Source of the DNA: Cladochytrium replicatum
Lineage: Eukaryota > Chytridiomycota > Chytridiomycetes > Cladochytriales > Cladochytriaceae
Assembly (NCBI GenBank): GCA_025526935.1
Contig: JAHLKD010000072.1
Span: forward strand, 239,411-303,410
Direction: 5' to 3'
DNA: 64,000 bases
Part shown: one piece after another, positions 24,294-36,430 of the stretch
How positions within the stretch are numbered: position 1 is the stretch's first letter
Layout of the letters: every line of letters starts with the position of its first letter
The notes under the pieces: model-generated
Database searches by the model: none
What the model saw: the letters and a program-made list of their open reading frames with translations, nothing else
Told to the model about the DNA's origin: nothing
Made by a program: the position numbers and the translations under genes

Positions 24294-27200
24294 TTAACCC
24301 CAGACATCTTCATTGTACCGTCCACCATTCTGCAGGTCCTGGATATACCTAGCCGCCGCTTCCTGGCTCAACCCTCCAACCTGCACCGCAATTTCCTCAA
24401 CCGCTGCCCGCACGTCTCTGGCCAACTTTGACGCATTCCCGCACACAAACAGCACACCCCCTTGCTGCACCAATTTCCACAGCATTGCACCATCACGAAG
24501 CAGCAAATGCTGCACATACGTCTTCTGGTGTTCCGGGTGCCGCGAGTACGCAACATGGCGTTTCGTGAGGGTACCGCTCGACTCCCATTTCTCGATCTGG
24601 TCCTTGTAGATGCAGTGGTCCGCGGTGCGGCAGCCAAAGTACAAATGCGCCTCGGCTTTTGAGCCGGTCAGCTCGCGGTGTTGGAGGAAGCCTAGGAACG
24701 GCGCGATGCCCGTCCCAGCGCAGATCATCACGATTGGGGTGAAGGGGCTCTCGGGAAGATGGAAGGAGTCTTTGACGGGGAGCACGCGGGCGCAGATGCT
24801 GACTGGGGTCGGTGTGGAGCGAGCGATGAAGCCCGAGGAGAGACCCGGGTAGGTCTTGGATTCACCACTGATCGGGTGCTTGACGACGTCGGAAACAACG
24901 CCGACGGTCAAGGCTGCGATCCTTTCTTTGCCTGGACGGACGGCCGACGCGATCGAGTAGCGACGAGGCGACATCGCTTGAACGACCGAAAGCACGTCCT
25001 TGAGCGAGAGCTTTTTCGCTGCTTCGGGGAAGCCTTCGATGAGCTCGTAGACCGTGCGGTACACGCTCACGAAACGTTCAAACTCTTCTTTTGAGCCCGG
25101 TTCGGTAAGCTTGCGGAGGAGACCGCAGTTCGAGTCGTTTGGCGGAATACGGTCCGCGCAGGCTTTGAGAAGTGTACGCGACGGCGGTGCGCTGAGGTCG
25201 GCGTAGTATGTGAAAGCATTTTTGACGGTGCAGGGACCATTGATGACTGCGGCGAGGGAGCGCCCGGTAATGGGTTGAAGCGACTCGATTTCAAAAGTCG
25301 CATCGGGAACTAGACCAAGTGCTTTGATCGCAGAGTCCACGAGCGCGGGGTCATTTTGAGGGTAAACTTCCAAATGGTCTCCGGGTGTATAATTTGAGTT
25401 TTCCGGGGCAAGCTCGATCTCCACATGGCTGATACTGGATTCCCGTGGGTTCGGCACGAGCTCCTCGTTGACGACGATGGTGGCCGGGTATGCTTTGTTG
25501 ACGTTCTCACGTGCAGCGGCCCACTCCTCAGCATCACCCGGGGTGATGAACCGAACGTTCACGCCGTCGATCTCGCTCGAGCCGACCTGTCCAAGCGCCT
25601 TGGAAAGCTCCACATTCTCCCCACCGCCAAAAGTCTGCACGACTGTCGCCCACAGCTCGGTCACAAACTCGTTGAAGGTGTTTTCCATGTCCTGAGTCGC
25701 GTCGCCCTTCCCGGTTGAAATGATTCGAGTTCCACCGAGCTTCTCGAGAGCCTCGTCGATCTTGTTCGGGAATGCTTGGAAAGTGCGCCATTGCGAGTTA
25801 CCGCATCCAAAGACGGCAAAACCAGTGCGTTTGAAAGGCTGCGATGCTGCCACGTCTGCATTGTCGATCCATTTATCAAACGCCGCTGCGTTTTCGGGTG
25901 GATACCCGTTGTATGTCGAAGAAACAACGACCACGAGTTCCTCCAGGGTCACACCCATGAGTGTCTCCGCGGCCGAAAGAACAGAATGTTTTGCAGCAGT
26001 CGCGCGGTGAGAGACGTAATCGTCCAGCGTTCTCAAGCTCAGTTTCTCGAATCCGAGCTGTTTCGCCGATTTGGCGATAACTGTGGCGAAATCCTGTGCG
26101 GTGCCGGTGTTGGAGCCATAGACGACGGTCAATGCTGGCAAAGCGATGGAGCCGACTTTGACCGACGGCATCACCACTTGGGATTCCTCTGCATCGACGC
26201 CGGAGATTCTTTGGGCGAGGGCTCCGGCGGAAGGTTCTGGGAGCTCGGTCCTCCGCGTGATCTTCACTTTGAGGTTCATGGGCCGAGTCGTGAGAGCTCG
26301 AGGATCGTACGTCACTTGTTCCGGTGACATTGGTGTAATCACAAACCTCCTCAGCCAGATCGCCATGACGATGATGGCCTCCTGCAACGCAAACGGCCGA
26401 CCGATGCACCCGCGCGGGCCGACGGAGAACGGAAGCCACGCGTACAAAGATCTCTGGCTCTCGTTCTCGGAAAGGAAACGGTCGGGATCGTATTTGTACG
26501 GGTTCTCGTACACTTCGGGGTTGTAGTGGATCTGGTCGACGCCTACGACGACGGCTTGACCCTTTTTGATCAAGTAGTTTCCGGGGAGGACGATGTCTTT
26601 CAGACATCCTTTGCTGAGGCCTCTGACTGGAGAGTGCATTCGAAGTGTTTCCTTGAGAATTAAAAGATTGGGCATCAACACCAATGGATTAATTTGCAAC
26701 AGAAATGTACCTTGAGACAGCGTTCGATATGCTTCAGCTGGTTGACCTGCTGTGAGGTGGGAATACCGTCCTCTGTGATGCCCACATCGACAATTTCCTG
26801 CAGACACTTCTGAAGGACAGCAGGGTACCGCGAGAGTTCAAAAAACGTCCATGCAAGAGTGTTTGAGGTTGTTTCGTGTCCTATCACAAAGAACGTGAGC
26901 GAATGAAAAAACGGGATCCCAAACAAAACTCCCACCGGCAATCAAGAAAGTGATAACCTGATCGCGAATGACACGGTCAGTCATAGATGACCCCATGTCT
27001 GGGTCAACAGCGTTCAACATGAACCCGAGCAAATCCTTTTCAGAATCCTTTGCGTCGGGAGATTCCTTGCGAGTTTTGAGGACGTCCTCGACGGTCGATC
27101 GCATGAGCTGAAGCTCACGCTCGTACTGGGCGTTGATTCTCGTGGGCAAGTATTTCATGAATTGGGGGCGGTTGGCGCGAGCGAAACCTTCGTTGAGGGT

Positions 27201-28277
27201 GAAGGCCATTGCGGAGATGAAGGGGTGGACTTGAACATCGGGGCTGTCGACGAGGTGGAAGTCGAAACCGAACCCAATCTAGTGGGGGGAACAGCACGCT
27301 GGCACTGAGATCACTGTGTGAATGGGATTATGGATCATACCTTCCCGATGGTCTCGAAAGTGAGGCATGTGGTCCAAAAGTCCAATGGGACTTCCTCACC
27401 AGTCACAACAAAGTGGTCAAAGATCGCTGCAGTGCGTTGGGCGATTTCGCCCATCTCGACCGTGTACCGTTTGATCGCTTTGGGCGAGAAGGCGGGCATC
27501 AATAGCTTATGCGCAAGCTTCCAGTCAGGATCATCCGAGTTGGTGGTGACTACAAAAGTATTTGTGAGACTAAAGTATAGATTTATCGGCATTGTTTCCT
27601 CACACAATCCTTGTCCACCGACAGGTTTGACTTCGGACAGGATGCCCAAAACCTTCTTGGTAAAGTATTCGCCTTCCTTGGCGAATATTTCTGCATACCT
27701 GTATATATGGTCACGTCGGGTTGAGACAAACGCTGCGGAAAGCATACTTTGGATCGTTAGTCGTGACGATATCGCGACCGAATATGGTCAAGTGCACCAA
27801 AGGGCCGTGATCAGAATGGAGTTTCCTGAACTGGTTCAGCCTGTTTAAAGGAAAGCTGAGCACCAAGGAGCTCGTTAAGCCTCTCTTTTCGGCAACTTAC
27901 GGATCAGGGGTGATATCAAACAAGTTTCCAACGATCGGGAGCGGTCGTGGACCAGGGATCGATTTGTATTGCTGCTCGATCGGGTGTACAACAACCGCAT
28001 ATGCCCGCTCGAGGTCCGCGAATGTGTCGACACTGCTCCCATTCGTATCCTTCAAAGAAAAACCTGAAACGAAATTTCAAACAATTCTAGATCAAGGTGC
28101 ATTGGTTCGCCGAATACCTTTCTCAACGCCGAGTTTGGTGGAGACTGCGTCCATGAAAGAAATGGGAATAGACGGATCTCCCGGCGTTGGCGGAGGCGGG
28201 AGCCGAATGATAAGGCCATCCTTCTCGACTTCGCCGCCCTTTATCACCGCGACGACGAAACCGAGGGATGAGGGCAT
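24294..28277 (-). CDS. Self-sufficient P450-reductase fusion, CYP505-like (copy 2)
   Basis: Tandem paralogue of the downstream fusion gene, with the same eight-exon structure and phases: 28277-28118, 28063-27901, 27840-27748, 27698-27604, 27549-27341, 27278-26936, 26880-26711 and 26651-24294, giving 1196 aa. Motifs are intact: I-helix AGHETTSNTLAW, K-helix ETLRMH, heme loop FSVGPRGCIG (Cys493), FMN loop YGSNTGTAQDF, FAD motif RRYSIAS, NADPH motif AGTGIAPFLGF and C-terminal EDVWG. It has the same N-terminal extension (about 86 residues, with VIKGGEVEKDGLIIRLPPP and GFSLKDTNG). Exons 6 and 7 have exactly the same lengths (343 and 170 nt) in both copies, so duplication kept the whole gene. Likely fatty-acid-type hydroxylase; the substrate is inferred from the family. 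Confidence 0.93.
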
Positions 28278-28829
28278 CAATAAATGTAGCTCGAAACTGA
28301 TTATTTTCTGATGTGCTTGCAATTAATGGACGGGCAGTTTCGAGGGGTACAGGTGCCAATATAAGGAGATCAATGGCTTGATTTGCTTATGTCATACAGG
28401 CGTATCGGAGTTCCGGCACTTTTATTATCACAACTATTGCACCACGTATTACGGGGGCCCACGTACGATCTCTCGGAGAACAAAATTCGTGAAATTCTTC
28501 GAACAATTCGCTCTTCTTTTCTAAATCCACGACGAATTGCCGAATTGTGGCGTGTATTAAATCCGCTTATCAATCATTCTTCCGTGCTCAGCAGTGACAT
28601 CATCGTTTTGTGTAGGATCAAAACATGTGAAGGATATTGCTCGGGGGACGTGAAGATAACGAAAACGTCGGGTTATCTGTCGCGGTCGGGATGTTTCGGG
28701 ATACGCTATGAAACATGATGTAATCATAAAGAGCTGCGTAAGATAATAAGAGCGACGACAGAATTGGGGAAATTGTTATATTCGCATTTTAGCTGAAGCC
28801 GTTTCTTGAAAGCTGTGCAATTACCCAAG
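28278..28829. other. Upstream region of fusion P450 copy 2, no gene
   Basis: About 550 bp with only short unsupported open frames. It should contain the promoter of fusion copy 2. I see no clear TATAAA on the minus strand within 100 bp of its start. Confidence 0.45.
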
Positions 28830-29791
28830 GGAAGGGGCATAGTAAATCCTCTGTCTTATATGTGATGAGCTATTTGCTCGATTGAACCAATCCACAACCT
28901 TTTGGTGTCCATATCTCTGCAATCTGTAACGATTTACCGCTCCATTCCAATCACCACTCCAACACCTCCACTGCTCCGTAACGACCTTGCGCGATCCATC
29001 GAGCTTTCGGTGTACTTCATATCCGACCCACTGGATTTTCCCTCCCATCCGGCGAATTCGTCCGATCCCATCTGATCTCGCACGCCGCGTCCATAGCCTA
29101 ACTACCTCCAAACAGATTCGATCACTCTTGGTTTCCACCGCTCCAGCACACCGACCTTGTCCGAGCGGGGCTCGCGCCATCCATGGCGTCGGGCTGCACA
29201 CACAATCTCGAACCCGCTGGATTTACACGCACTCGAGCAGGGAAAACTCTGCAGTTCTTTGCTTGCGCAAATTCTATCGGAGCCGTTAAGCCCGGAACGT
29301 TTCCCACCAGTCGAGAACATCGAGGTTTGCGGTGGTGGGTGGGCGAGGGAGTGGAAAGTAGTATTTGGGAACCACACCGCTGGACAGCACCTCCACCACT
29401 TGAGAACGTCCCAAGTGGCCATGCTCGCTCGCAGAGTCCATTGCCTGATCCGGCACTCCAGCATCATTCGAGAACGCGGAGAGTGTCCGCACACGCTTGC
29501 GAAATGCAGCGCTTTGGAAGAGTCGTGCAGGAACGAGGTGGATCAGACGTGATTGCACGTGTTTGCGTCCCAACAGGTCAGAATGGTGTCGAGAAGTTCG
29601 AGGGGGAGGGCTGGAGAGCCGTTTGATCTGCCCATCGTCGATTTGAATGCCAACGAGGACGAGAAACGATATGGGAATATTATATCTGCGGTCAACGTGA
29701 GGGACTCTGGTGGGGCCACCGCGGTTTGCATTTCGGTGTCACTGGTGAGAACATTATTCGAGGCGATTGCTTTATTATTCTTCAAACGCAA
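28830..29791 (-). pseudogene. Second ankyrin-repeat relic of chytrid type
   Basis: Starts with the conserved N-terminal helix of this family (GSPALPLELLDTILTCWD, near 29560-29630), then hits a stop. Repeat pieces follow in alternating frames: QAMDSASEHGHL and DVLKWWRCC around 29400-29450, DVLDWWETFRA near 29300 and KVVDWFNRA near 28890. No single frame covers more than one repeat. At least three frame changes mark it as a pseudogene. Same family as the relic at 13.8-14.6 kb. Confidence 0.68.
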
Positions 29792-30151
29792 GGTTTTGTT
29801 TCTCTGGTCTGAAGAAAAACAGTAAATAAAAAATTGCGCAGCGATGGAAAGTCGCGAGAACGCAAAGAGAGAAGAAAAAAAAGATACAGAGGAATGTGCA
29901 AGGAGGGATTTGGCGGGGGGTTGTACAAAAAACGAGTCTCAGAAAGATTTATACCAAGAGGAGATACTGAGATATTCCAGTGGGTTTGTCGCTAGCAGAG
30001 AGGGCGCTTTTTGTCTTTCTTTCTCGAGAGGGTTGAGTTTCTTGGGTTAGTTCCGAACGAGTTCCGGCTCATTCCAGATAATGGTGTTTATCGGCGGGTC
30101 TTTAAAAATCTCTACCAGCGAGTTTCATTGGAGTTCATCCCTCTCACTCTC
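29792..30151. other. Intergenic, no gene seen
   Basis: About 360 bp of purine-rich sequence between the ankyrin relic and the stop of the Ecl1-like gene. Only short frames without similarity. Confidence 0.45.
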
Positions 30152-30662
30152 TCAGCTCGACTCTCGTACATCCCCACTCATCCTCTCAGCCTCAATCGCC
30201 CGACTCAACGCACTCGCCGCGCCGGGACTCGTCGTCGCCGTCCCAGCCCCAGCAGCACCTTCCTCCCACCCGACCGTCGTGTTCGGCTCGCTACGTGCAA
30301 ACGCATGAATGTTCACACTACCCCTGTAACTCCTGTTCTGGAACCCGCCGAGCGAGTACGACGTTGGAGGTGTGACGTAGTTTGCGTTGAGGAGCGGGGA
30401 GAGCGGCGGGGAGGGAGATGAGCGGTAGTTGTGTGATGAGGATGTGGGCGAGGAGGAAGGTGTTGAGAAGGTGGAAGAGGGGTAGAAGTTGTGGTGTGTT
30501 GTGGAGTCGTGGGATGCACAGGTTGTGGAGCAGTAGAGTTGTCCCTGGGAGAAGGAAGGGTACGAGGTTAGATAAGGGATCATGGGGGTGTGGTGAGAGT
30601 TAAGAACTCACAAGGTCGGTTTTCTTTCCGCAGATGCACCAGTCAAGATCTATTTCTGTCAT
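30152..30662 (-). CDS. Small Ecl1-like zinc-binding protein
   Basis: Short protein of 147 aa in two exons, 30662-30612 and 30544-30152. The N-terminus reads LDWCICGKKTDL then, across the intron, GQLYCSTTC. This C-x-C-GK ... YCS-x2-C arrangement is like the fungal Ecl1 (extender of chronological lifespan) family, whose four Cys bind zinc. The rest is Ser/Pro/Thr-rich and disordered, also as in that family. Both exons join in phase 0 with good GTGAGT and CCCAG sites, and the joining creates the zinc motif, which supports the model. A TATATA lies about 60 bp upstream. Ecl1 proteins act in stress and lifespan signalling in yeasts; the role here is inferred only from the motif. Confidence 0.6.
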
Positions 30663-31723
30663 TGTTGCGATGGTGTTTTATCGAGATTGTAGTTTGGGTG
30701 GTGGATAGTGTATGGGGGTCGATATATAAGCGAGTCGTTGTTTTGCTTTTTCCCCGTTGATGCTGTTTTCTTTTCGGGATGACACGAGTGGGTTTTAATG
30801 ATTCCGTCTTTTCAGTTGTCACGTATTGTATTGTATCAGTGTGGAATTGCGGGATGTGTCCGTGTGATTTGTGTCTGATCCGATGGCTCAAAAATGGAGC
30901 CAGCTGATTTGTTTTATTTTATTTCGTGTGATACATCCCTTGTTGCGTGCGATTGATTTGTTTCGAAACGCGACATCGCCGCCTCCGATTCCGGAATGTC
31001 GCGTATCGCAGCATGCTCGTCCAATCACACGACACCACTCATTCATGCCCTGGGCGGGCGCATGAACATCACAACCTGACGCATGCCCCGTTTGGGACAT
31101 ACTGATGTTTCACTGTTAAAAGGAGGTTGAAACGTTGACGGAAGCATGCTCTCGTCAGCTCTGGGGGACTTGGGCTTCAGATATTAGGGTTAGGTGTGCC
31201 AGAACCGGATCGTGCTAAAATTTTTGTTACCAACCATTTCCAAGGGGAATCACTCCAAATGATTTGGTTGGTTGGCTGAAAGAATAAAGGGAACGGCATA
31301 CCACAGGAGGCACTTTTGCAATGCTGGTTTAGAGGTTGTGTTCATCATCAGGTGGCACCAATAAGTTGCTATTTTCATCACTATTTTAGGGGGTTTCACT
31401 TTATGCAATTCATGTTGTCTCAGGCTCAAACAACGCAGTATCAATAATACATCATCCCACCCGAATCGCGTCGCGTGCTCTCATCATGAGACCCTTTTGA
31501 AACCAAGTTGTTGGTGCCTCACGTCTCACCGCTCATTCTTCGCAAGCTATCCAACACTAAAAACAACAATCACTGAATGTGATATTATATTATCATGATA
31601 AGACCAGAAGAAAAGAAAAGCTAACTAAAAAAGGATACTGTTGCGACCCCACCCAAACATGAGCTTGGATGCTTTGTTTCCAACTTGCTGTCAACGTAGT
31701 CGATAATATGGACTGTCTAAAAC
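30663..31723. other. Long intergenic region without gene
   Basis: About 1.06 kb between the Ecl1-like start and the HMG-CoA synthase stop, both on minus. A TATATA near 30722-30728 probably serves the Ecl1-like gene. The remaining frames are short and without domain similarity. The part near 31.6 kb is A-rich and likely 3' UTR of HMG-CoA synthase. Confidence 0.5.
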
Positions 31724-33387
31724 TCAGTGCACACCATTCACGCCATTCACCCCGTTCACCTTGCCATTCACATGCACCTTTTCCCCACCGTGAACTCCAA
31801 CACCTCGACCTCCGACTCTCGAATACCGCCTCCTAAACTTCTGATCGACCTCCTCAAGGACAAAAGTACCGTCCCAGAATTTTTCCGGCTCTACCAAAGT
31901 GACGGGAACGTATGAGCGAACGTTGTGGGTCTTCTCCCGCAGCGCCATCAGCCTCTCGTACTCGGTTGCCTCAACCCTCGTGCGCGATGCGAGTCGTGAC
32001 GCAACATCCAGCGAAGCGTGGAGAGATTCAGGCGCGTTGCGGAAACGCATTGAAAACATGGACGATGCGAGACCTGATCCGTACGAGAACAATAAAACTC
32101 GCTTTCCCGCAAGATCTTGAGGTGCGGTTGTCGACAGCAACGAGCAGAGAGTACCGTAGAGCGACGCGCAGTACATGTTGCCGACGTTCTGCGCGAGCAG
32201 CAAGCCGGGACCCACGTGCGACTTAAAGTGGGCCTTCGAGTGATCGACCATCGCCTTTTCCAGGTTCTTGTCAAAGTAGGTAGTGCGAGGGTCGGTGGAA
32301 GCGTAGGTCGTGGCGAGTTCGGGTGGGAACGAGTCGGGGTGTCGGAGAAGGTCGTTGTAGAAGAAGCGGCCGTATGCTTTCGAGATGAGCTTGTTGTATG
32401 GCGTGTGGAAGAGCGCGTACGGGAAAGTCAATGCATTCACCTTAGTCTCTCCCTAAAGTCGAGATCGAGATATTAGATCCATTGTAGGTTTGACGTCATC
32501 CAACGGCCCAACGCTCGCACCTCCTGATCCCACGCAATGACCCATCTGCATATACCTCAATTCCCAATGTGTCATTCTTTACTCACAGTAAGCTTTTCAA
32601 AGTGATCGAGGTACCGGCTGTAGCATGTGTCGATCCCACGGAGGTAGCATTCAACTGTAGCCGGGCCGTCGACTTCGGGGAACTCAGAATGGAGATCAGG
32701 CTTGTAAAAGTCGTACGCGTGTTCAATGTGGGTGACCCTGAGTTTGGGCTCAAAGACGAGATCTGCGCCGGGACCAATGAGCATGGCGACAGCGCCAGCG
32801 CCACCGGTGGGTCTAGCAGAGCCAGCCTTGTAGACCGCGATGTCAGCCGCAACAACGATGCAAAGGGAGGTGCCGTCATAAGCGGAAGACTGGAGGTAGT
32901 TCATTGTGTTGAAGAGGGCGTTTGTTGCGCCGTAGCAAGCGTTTGTGGTGTCGATGCCCTCAATGTTTGAATTTGGGTAGAAGAGGGGCATGAGAACTGA
33001 CTTCACTGATTTGGATTTGTCGATGATGGTTTCTGTTCCAACCTCCACACGTGCAATGCGGCTGGGATCAATGTTGTTGCGCTCAAGAAGGTTCTGTACG
33101 ACTGAAAGAATATGATTTAGTGCATTTGAAGTGGATCATAGCCATACGGTGCAGATACCTGTGAGGGAGACCGAGTTGATGTCCTCTCGATCCGAAACGA
33201 CCGCCATGTTGAGCTGGCCTAGGCCGATGGTGTACTTTCCCTGGGGCACATTGTCGTGGATCTCCAGATCCGACTGGGCAACGTACAGCTTTGGGATGTA
33301 AGATTCGATGGCGAGGATGCCAAAGTGGTGCGGGTTGTCCGACTCAGAAGAGTACTGCGACGCGAGCATGGTTGGGAGCAGAGACAC
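31724..33387 (-). CDS. ERG13: Hydroxymethylglutaryl-CoA synthase
   Basis: Condenses acetyl-CoA with acetoacetyl-CoA to HMG-CoA, the committed entry to the mevalonate and sterol pathway; cytosolic. Exons 33387-33159, 33101-32587 and 32452-31724 give 490 aa (484 if the second ATG at 33369 is used), close to other fungal enzymes. Catalytic residues are visible: Glu in [13 protein letters not shown], the acyl-binding Cys in [12 protein letters not shown] and the His in [17 protein letters not shown], the last just after the exon 2/3 junction. A conserved [12 protein letters not shown] motif closes the active site. The C-terminus ends in a Gly/Val/Asn-rich tail. It lies head to head with CYP51, another sterol gene, with about 490 bp between start codons. 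Confidence 0.95.
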
Positions 33388-33874
33388 AGAGATAAGGGAG
33401 AGACTGGAGATCAGGGCGGGTCAAGAGCGACTTTGAGGGCGGGGCAGACTGGCTGGGGTTTGGGACGGGGACACGGGGAGTATAAATAGAAAGCTGGGAG
33501 GGGAGTGGGCACGGCACGTGATGCATTGGAGTGTGCCAATCTGGGTGAACAGAAGACACGTGTTATTCGGAATGGACTGTTTGTTTGAATGTAATGTAAT
33601 ATTATAGCATTTAGCTGATTCAGTAGCACTAGTAGCACCACCACCGTCGCTATCGTTCGTTGCTTTTTATTATTTTCTGGTGCCCCTACAAATGTCCCGA
33701 TTTCGCATCCCCCTCCCATCGCGTGTGTTCCGTGTCGCGCCATTGCCTGTTTGGGCACATCGTCCAACTCGGCCTGTAATTCTCATTCCAGCTCACTTCC
33801 CGTCCCGATATCTCTTTTATTGCTTTCCCCACTGCCCTGCTGCTCGTGCAAGTTGATTCATATCTACAACTGCA
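33388..33874. promoter_or_regulatory. Bidirectional sterol-gene promoter with two E-boxes
   Basis: Shared upstream region of HMG-CoA synthase (-) and CYP51 (+). Two CACGTG E-boxes lie at 33515-33520 and 33557-33562. The first reads ATCACGTGCC on the minus strand, close to the ATCACGTGAC form bound by SREBP-type bHLH factors. A TATAAATA element is at 33481-33488 on the plus strand. Coregulation by a sterol-responsive factor is inferred, not shown. Confidence 0.6.
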
Positions 33875-35783
33875 ATGCTGAAAGCCTTTGACAACCTCGA
33901 CGGAACAACCCTGTCTCTGGCACTCGCCATCGTCATCTCAATCGTGGTCGCTATCGCTATCGGCACCCTGTTTTCGAAATCTGAAAAGATCCCCGATGGC
34001 GCTCAGCTTCCGCCCGTAGTTCCCTACTCCATCCCCGTCATCGGCTCGGCCATCGAGTTTGGCGTCGATCCTATTGGTTTTGTCCTCCGTAACCAGAAAA
34101 AAGTACCTAACAATTGCAATCGATTCTATTAACCCACCTGCGAAACTAATTCGTCCTTCCTAGTATGGAGACTGTTTCTCGTACGTCATGCTCGGTCAGA
34201 CTTTTACAGTTGCTCTCGGGCCCGAAGGAAACAACTTTGTCTTCAACGTTCCCATCGCTTCGGCCTCGGCTGAAAAGATTTACAACACTCTCATGGGTCC
34301 CGTCTTTGGCTCGGGTGTCGTCTACGACGTTCCCAATCATGTCTTTATGGAACAAAAACGTTTTGTCAAGGATGCTCTGTCGACCACCGCGCTAAAATCC
34401 TACGTCGACATCATCAGAGACGAGTTTAGAATGTTTGTCGACAGGAAGTGGAAGGGGGACATTGGAACTTCGGACGCCTACCATGACATGACGGAGCTGA
34501 CCATCATGACTGCTTCGAGGTGTCTCCAGGGCGAAGAGATCCGTGCGCAGATGACCGAAAGGGGTATGTATGTTAATACAGAGAGTGGGAGGCAGGAAGG
34601 ACATGAAAGATGAGCGACAGGATGGAGATGGAGCGTGTCAAACTGCCGAACGAAATGATGGAAATGCATCCAGTCAACTGCTCTTGCCACATCATATTAT
34701 TGGGACATGATCGGACGTCACTCATTGTTCTCTCTCCGTCTCTCGATCGCAGTGGCCAAACTGTACACGTACCTGGACCAAGCCCTGATCCCGATCAACG
34801 TCTACATCTCCTGGCTCCCCCACCCCCGCTACATCAACCGCGACCGCGCCAACGCCGAGCTCACACGCATCTTCTCCGCCATCATCGACTCCCGGCGGCA
34901 GAAAGGACACCCCGAGGGCAAGTTCGATGTCCTCAAAGCGCTGATGGAGTCAGAGTACAAGGACGGCTCCAAGATGACCGACGCCGAGATTGCGCACATG
35001 TTGATCGCGATGTTGATGGCGGGACAACACACGAGCTCCGCGACGATGAGTTGGATGCTCTTCCATCTCGCCGCGTACCCCGAACTGATGTATGTACAAC
35101 CCTACAATTCACTCTTGACCCATCAAAGTTGACATCCTGTCTGCTTAATCAGCACCGACTTGATTGAGGAACAAGCGACCGTGTTGACCGGAACCCCCTC
35201 CACCCCGATCTCCCAACTGCCTCCACCCAACTACGCCTCCTTGCGCTCTATGCCCCTCCTCGACTCCCTCCTAAAGGAAGTCCTCCGTCTCTACTCCCCC
35301 ATCCACATCGTCATGCGCAAAGTCGTCAAACCCCTCTCCTTCAAATCCTTCCACATCCCTCCGAACCACTCCATCTGCGCCCCCATCACCGCGACCGCGC
35401 GCGACACAAACAGGTTCGGAAGCCAACCCGAGCAATTCGACCCGCGACGGTTTGTGCAGGGAGGCGGGGACACAGGCGCCGAGTGGACTTTTGAAGAGAA
35501 ACCTCCCAGTGTTGCGGAGAAGAGCGCCGGGAACAGCTTTTTGCCGTTTGGAGCGGGACGGCATCGGTGCATTGGGGAGGCGTTTGCGTATGTGCAGATC
35601 AAGACGCTTGTGTGCGAGCTTGTGAGGGAGTTTGAGTTTGTGAAGGTTGGGGAGGGGGTGCCGAAGGCGGATTATACACAGTTGATTGTTGTGCCGGTCG
35701 AGGGGTCGTTGGTGAGGTGGATCAGGAGGCCGGATTTGAACGTCACCGCTCAGCAGTTGAGGGATCGCAAAGTGGCGGCATAA
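33875..35783 (+). CDS. ERG11: Lanosterol 14-alpha-demethylase (CYP51)
   Basis: Cytochrome P450 that removes the 14-alpha methyl group of sterol precursors in the ER; the target of azole antifungals. Exons 33875-34102, 34164-34563, 34753-35089 and 35153-35783 give 531 aa. An N-terminal TM anchor (about residues 15-35) is followed by PVVPYSIPVIGSAIEFG. The CYP51-specific substrate-recognition stretch IYNTLMGPVFGSGVVYDVPN is present, with the Tyr of VVYD conserved. Also visible are the I-helix AGQHTSSATMSW, the K-helix KEVLRLYSPIH and the heme loop FGAGRHRCIGE (Cys near 460). All three introns are phase-consistent. It shares a promoter region with HMG-CoA synthase. Requires a separate P450 reductase, not in this window. 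Confidence 0.96.
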
Positions 35784-36430
35784 ATAAGTATGGTTTGAAT
35801 CATTTCAATACAAACATGTTTTAAGCACAGTGGTAGATTGTCCATGGGTCGGCCATTATCGATGGCATTCTTTTGGCAGGTTCGTTTCAAAGCAATCCAT
35901 TGACCAAGGTCCATAGACTGACTCTTTTCCAAACCCAATGGTGGCATGGAATGAGAAGTCCTAACCATTTTGGCAAAAGTTGAGCAGAAACATGGTCGAC
36001 CACCAGTTTGAACTCGCTGTAGACCTTTCTGGAGAACCCGATTTCGCATCCGCAGCATTGAAAGGTGGCTGGACATTGTGGAAGCAGGGAATCCCGAAGG
36101 GTCGTTGAGAGATGCCATTATTGACGTTAGCGATGAAAAGTGCGTGCTGGCTGCGGGTTCGTCTTGAGGAATGTGGTGTGTATTGAAGTAAGATGAAATA
36201 GATACATACTCAATTAGGAATTACGATGATCGACCAGCGGAAACAAAGTCTGGTCCCGGAAAAGAATCAAGTCAGACAGGTTGCATTGACCAGGAAGGTG
36301 ACGAGCTCGCCTGTTATTCGAACTTCTGCGTCTTCATCGTAATAGAGTGCTTGTCATCGCCCAGCCTCAACAGTAGATGCCGTTCCTTGTTTAAAAATCT
36401 ATTGTGTTTTCCTTCTTTCAGTTGTTCCAT
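35784..36430. other. Intergenic between convergent genes
   Basis: About 650 bp between the stops of CYP51 (+) and the acetyltransferase (-). A 122-codon frame on the minus strand (35750-36118) overlaps the CYP51 end and shows no domain or conserved pattern; I treat it as chance. Confidence 0.45.

Noticed and set aside
35750-36118. 122-codon minus frame after CYP51
   Set aside because: Overlaps the CYP51 C-terminus in antisense and matches no pattern. The ankyrin repeat signature was looked for here and not found.
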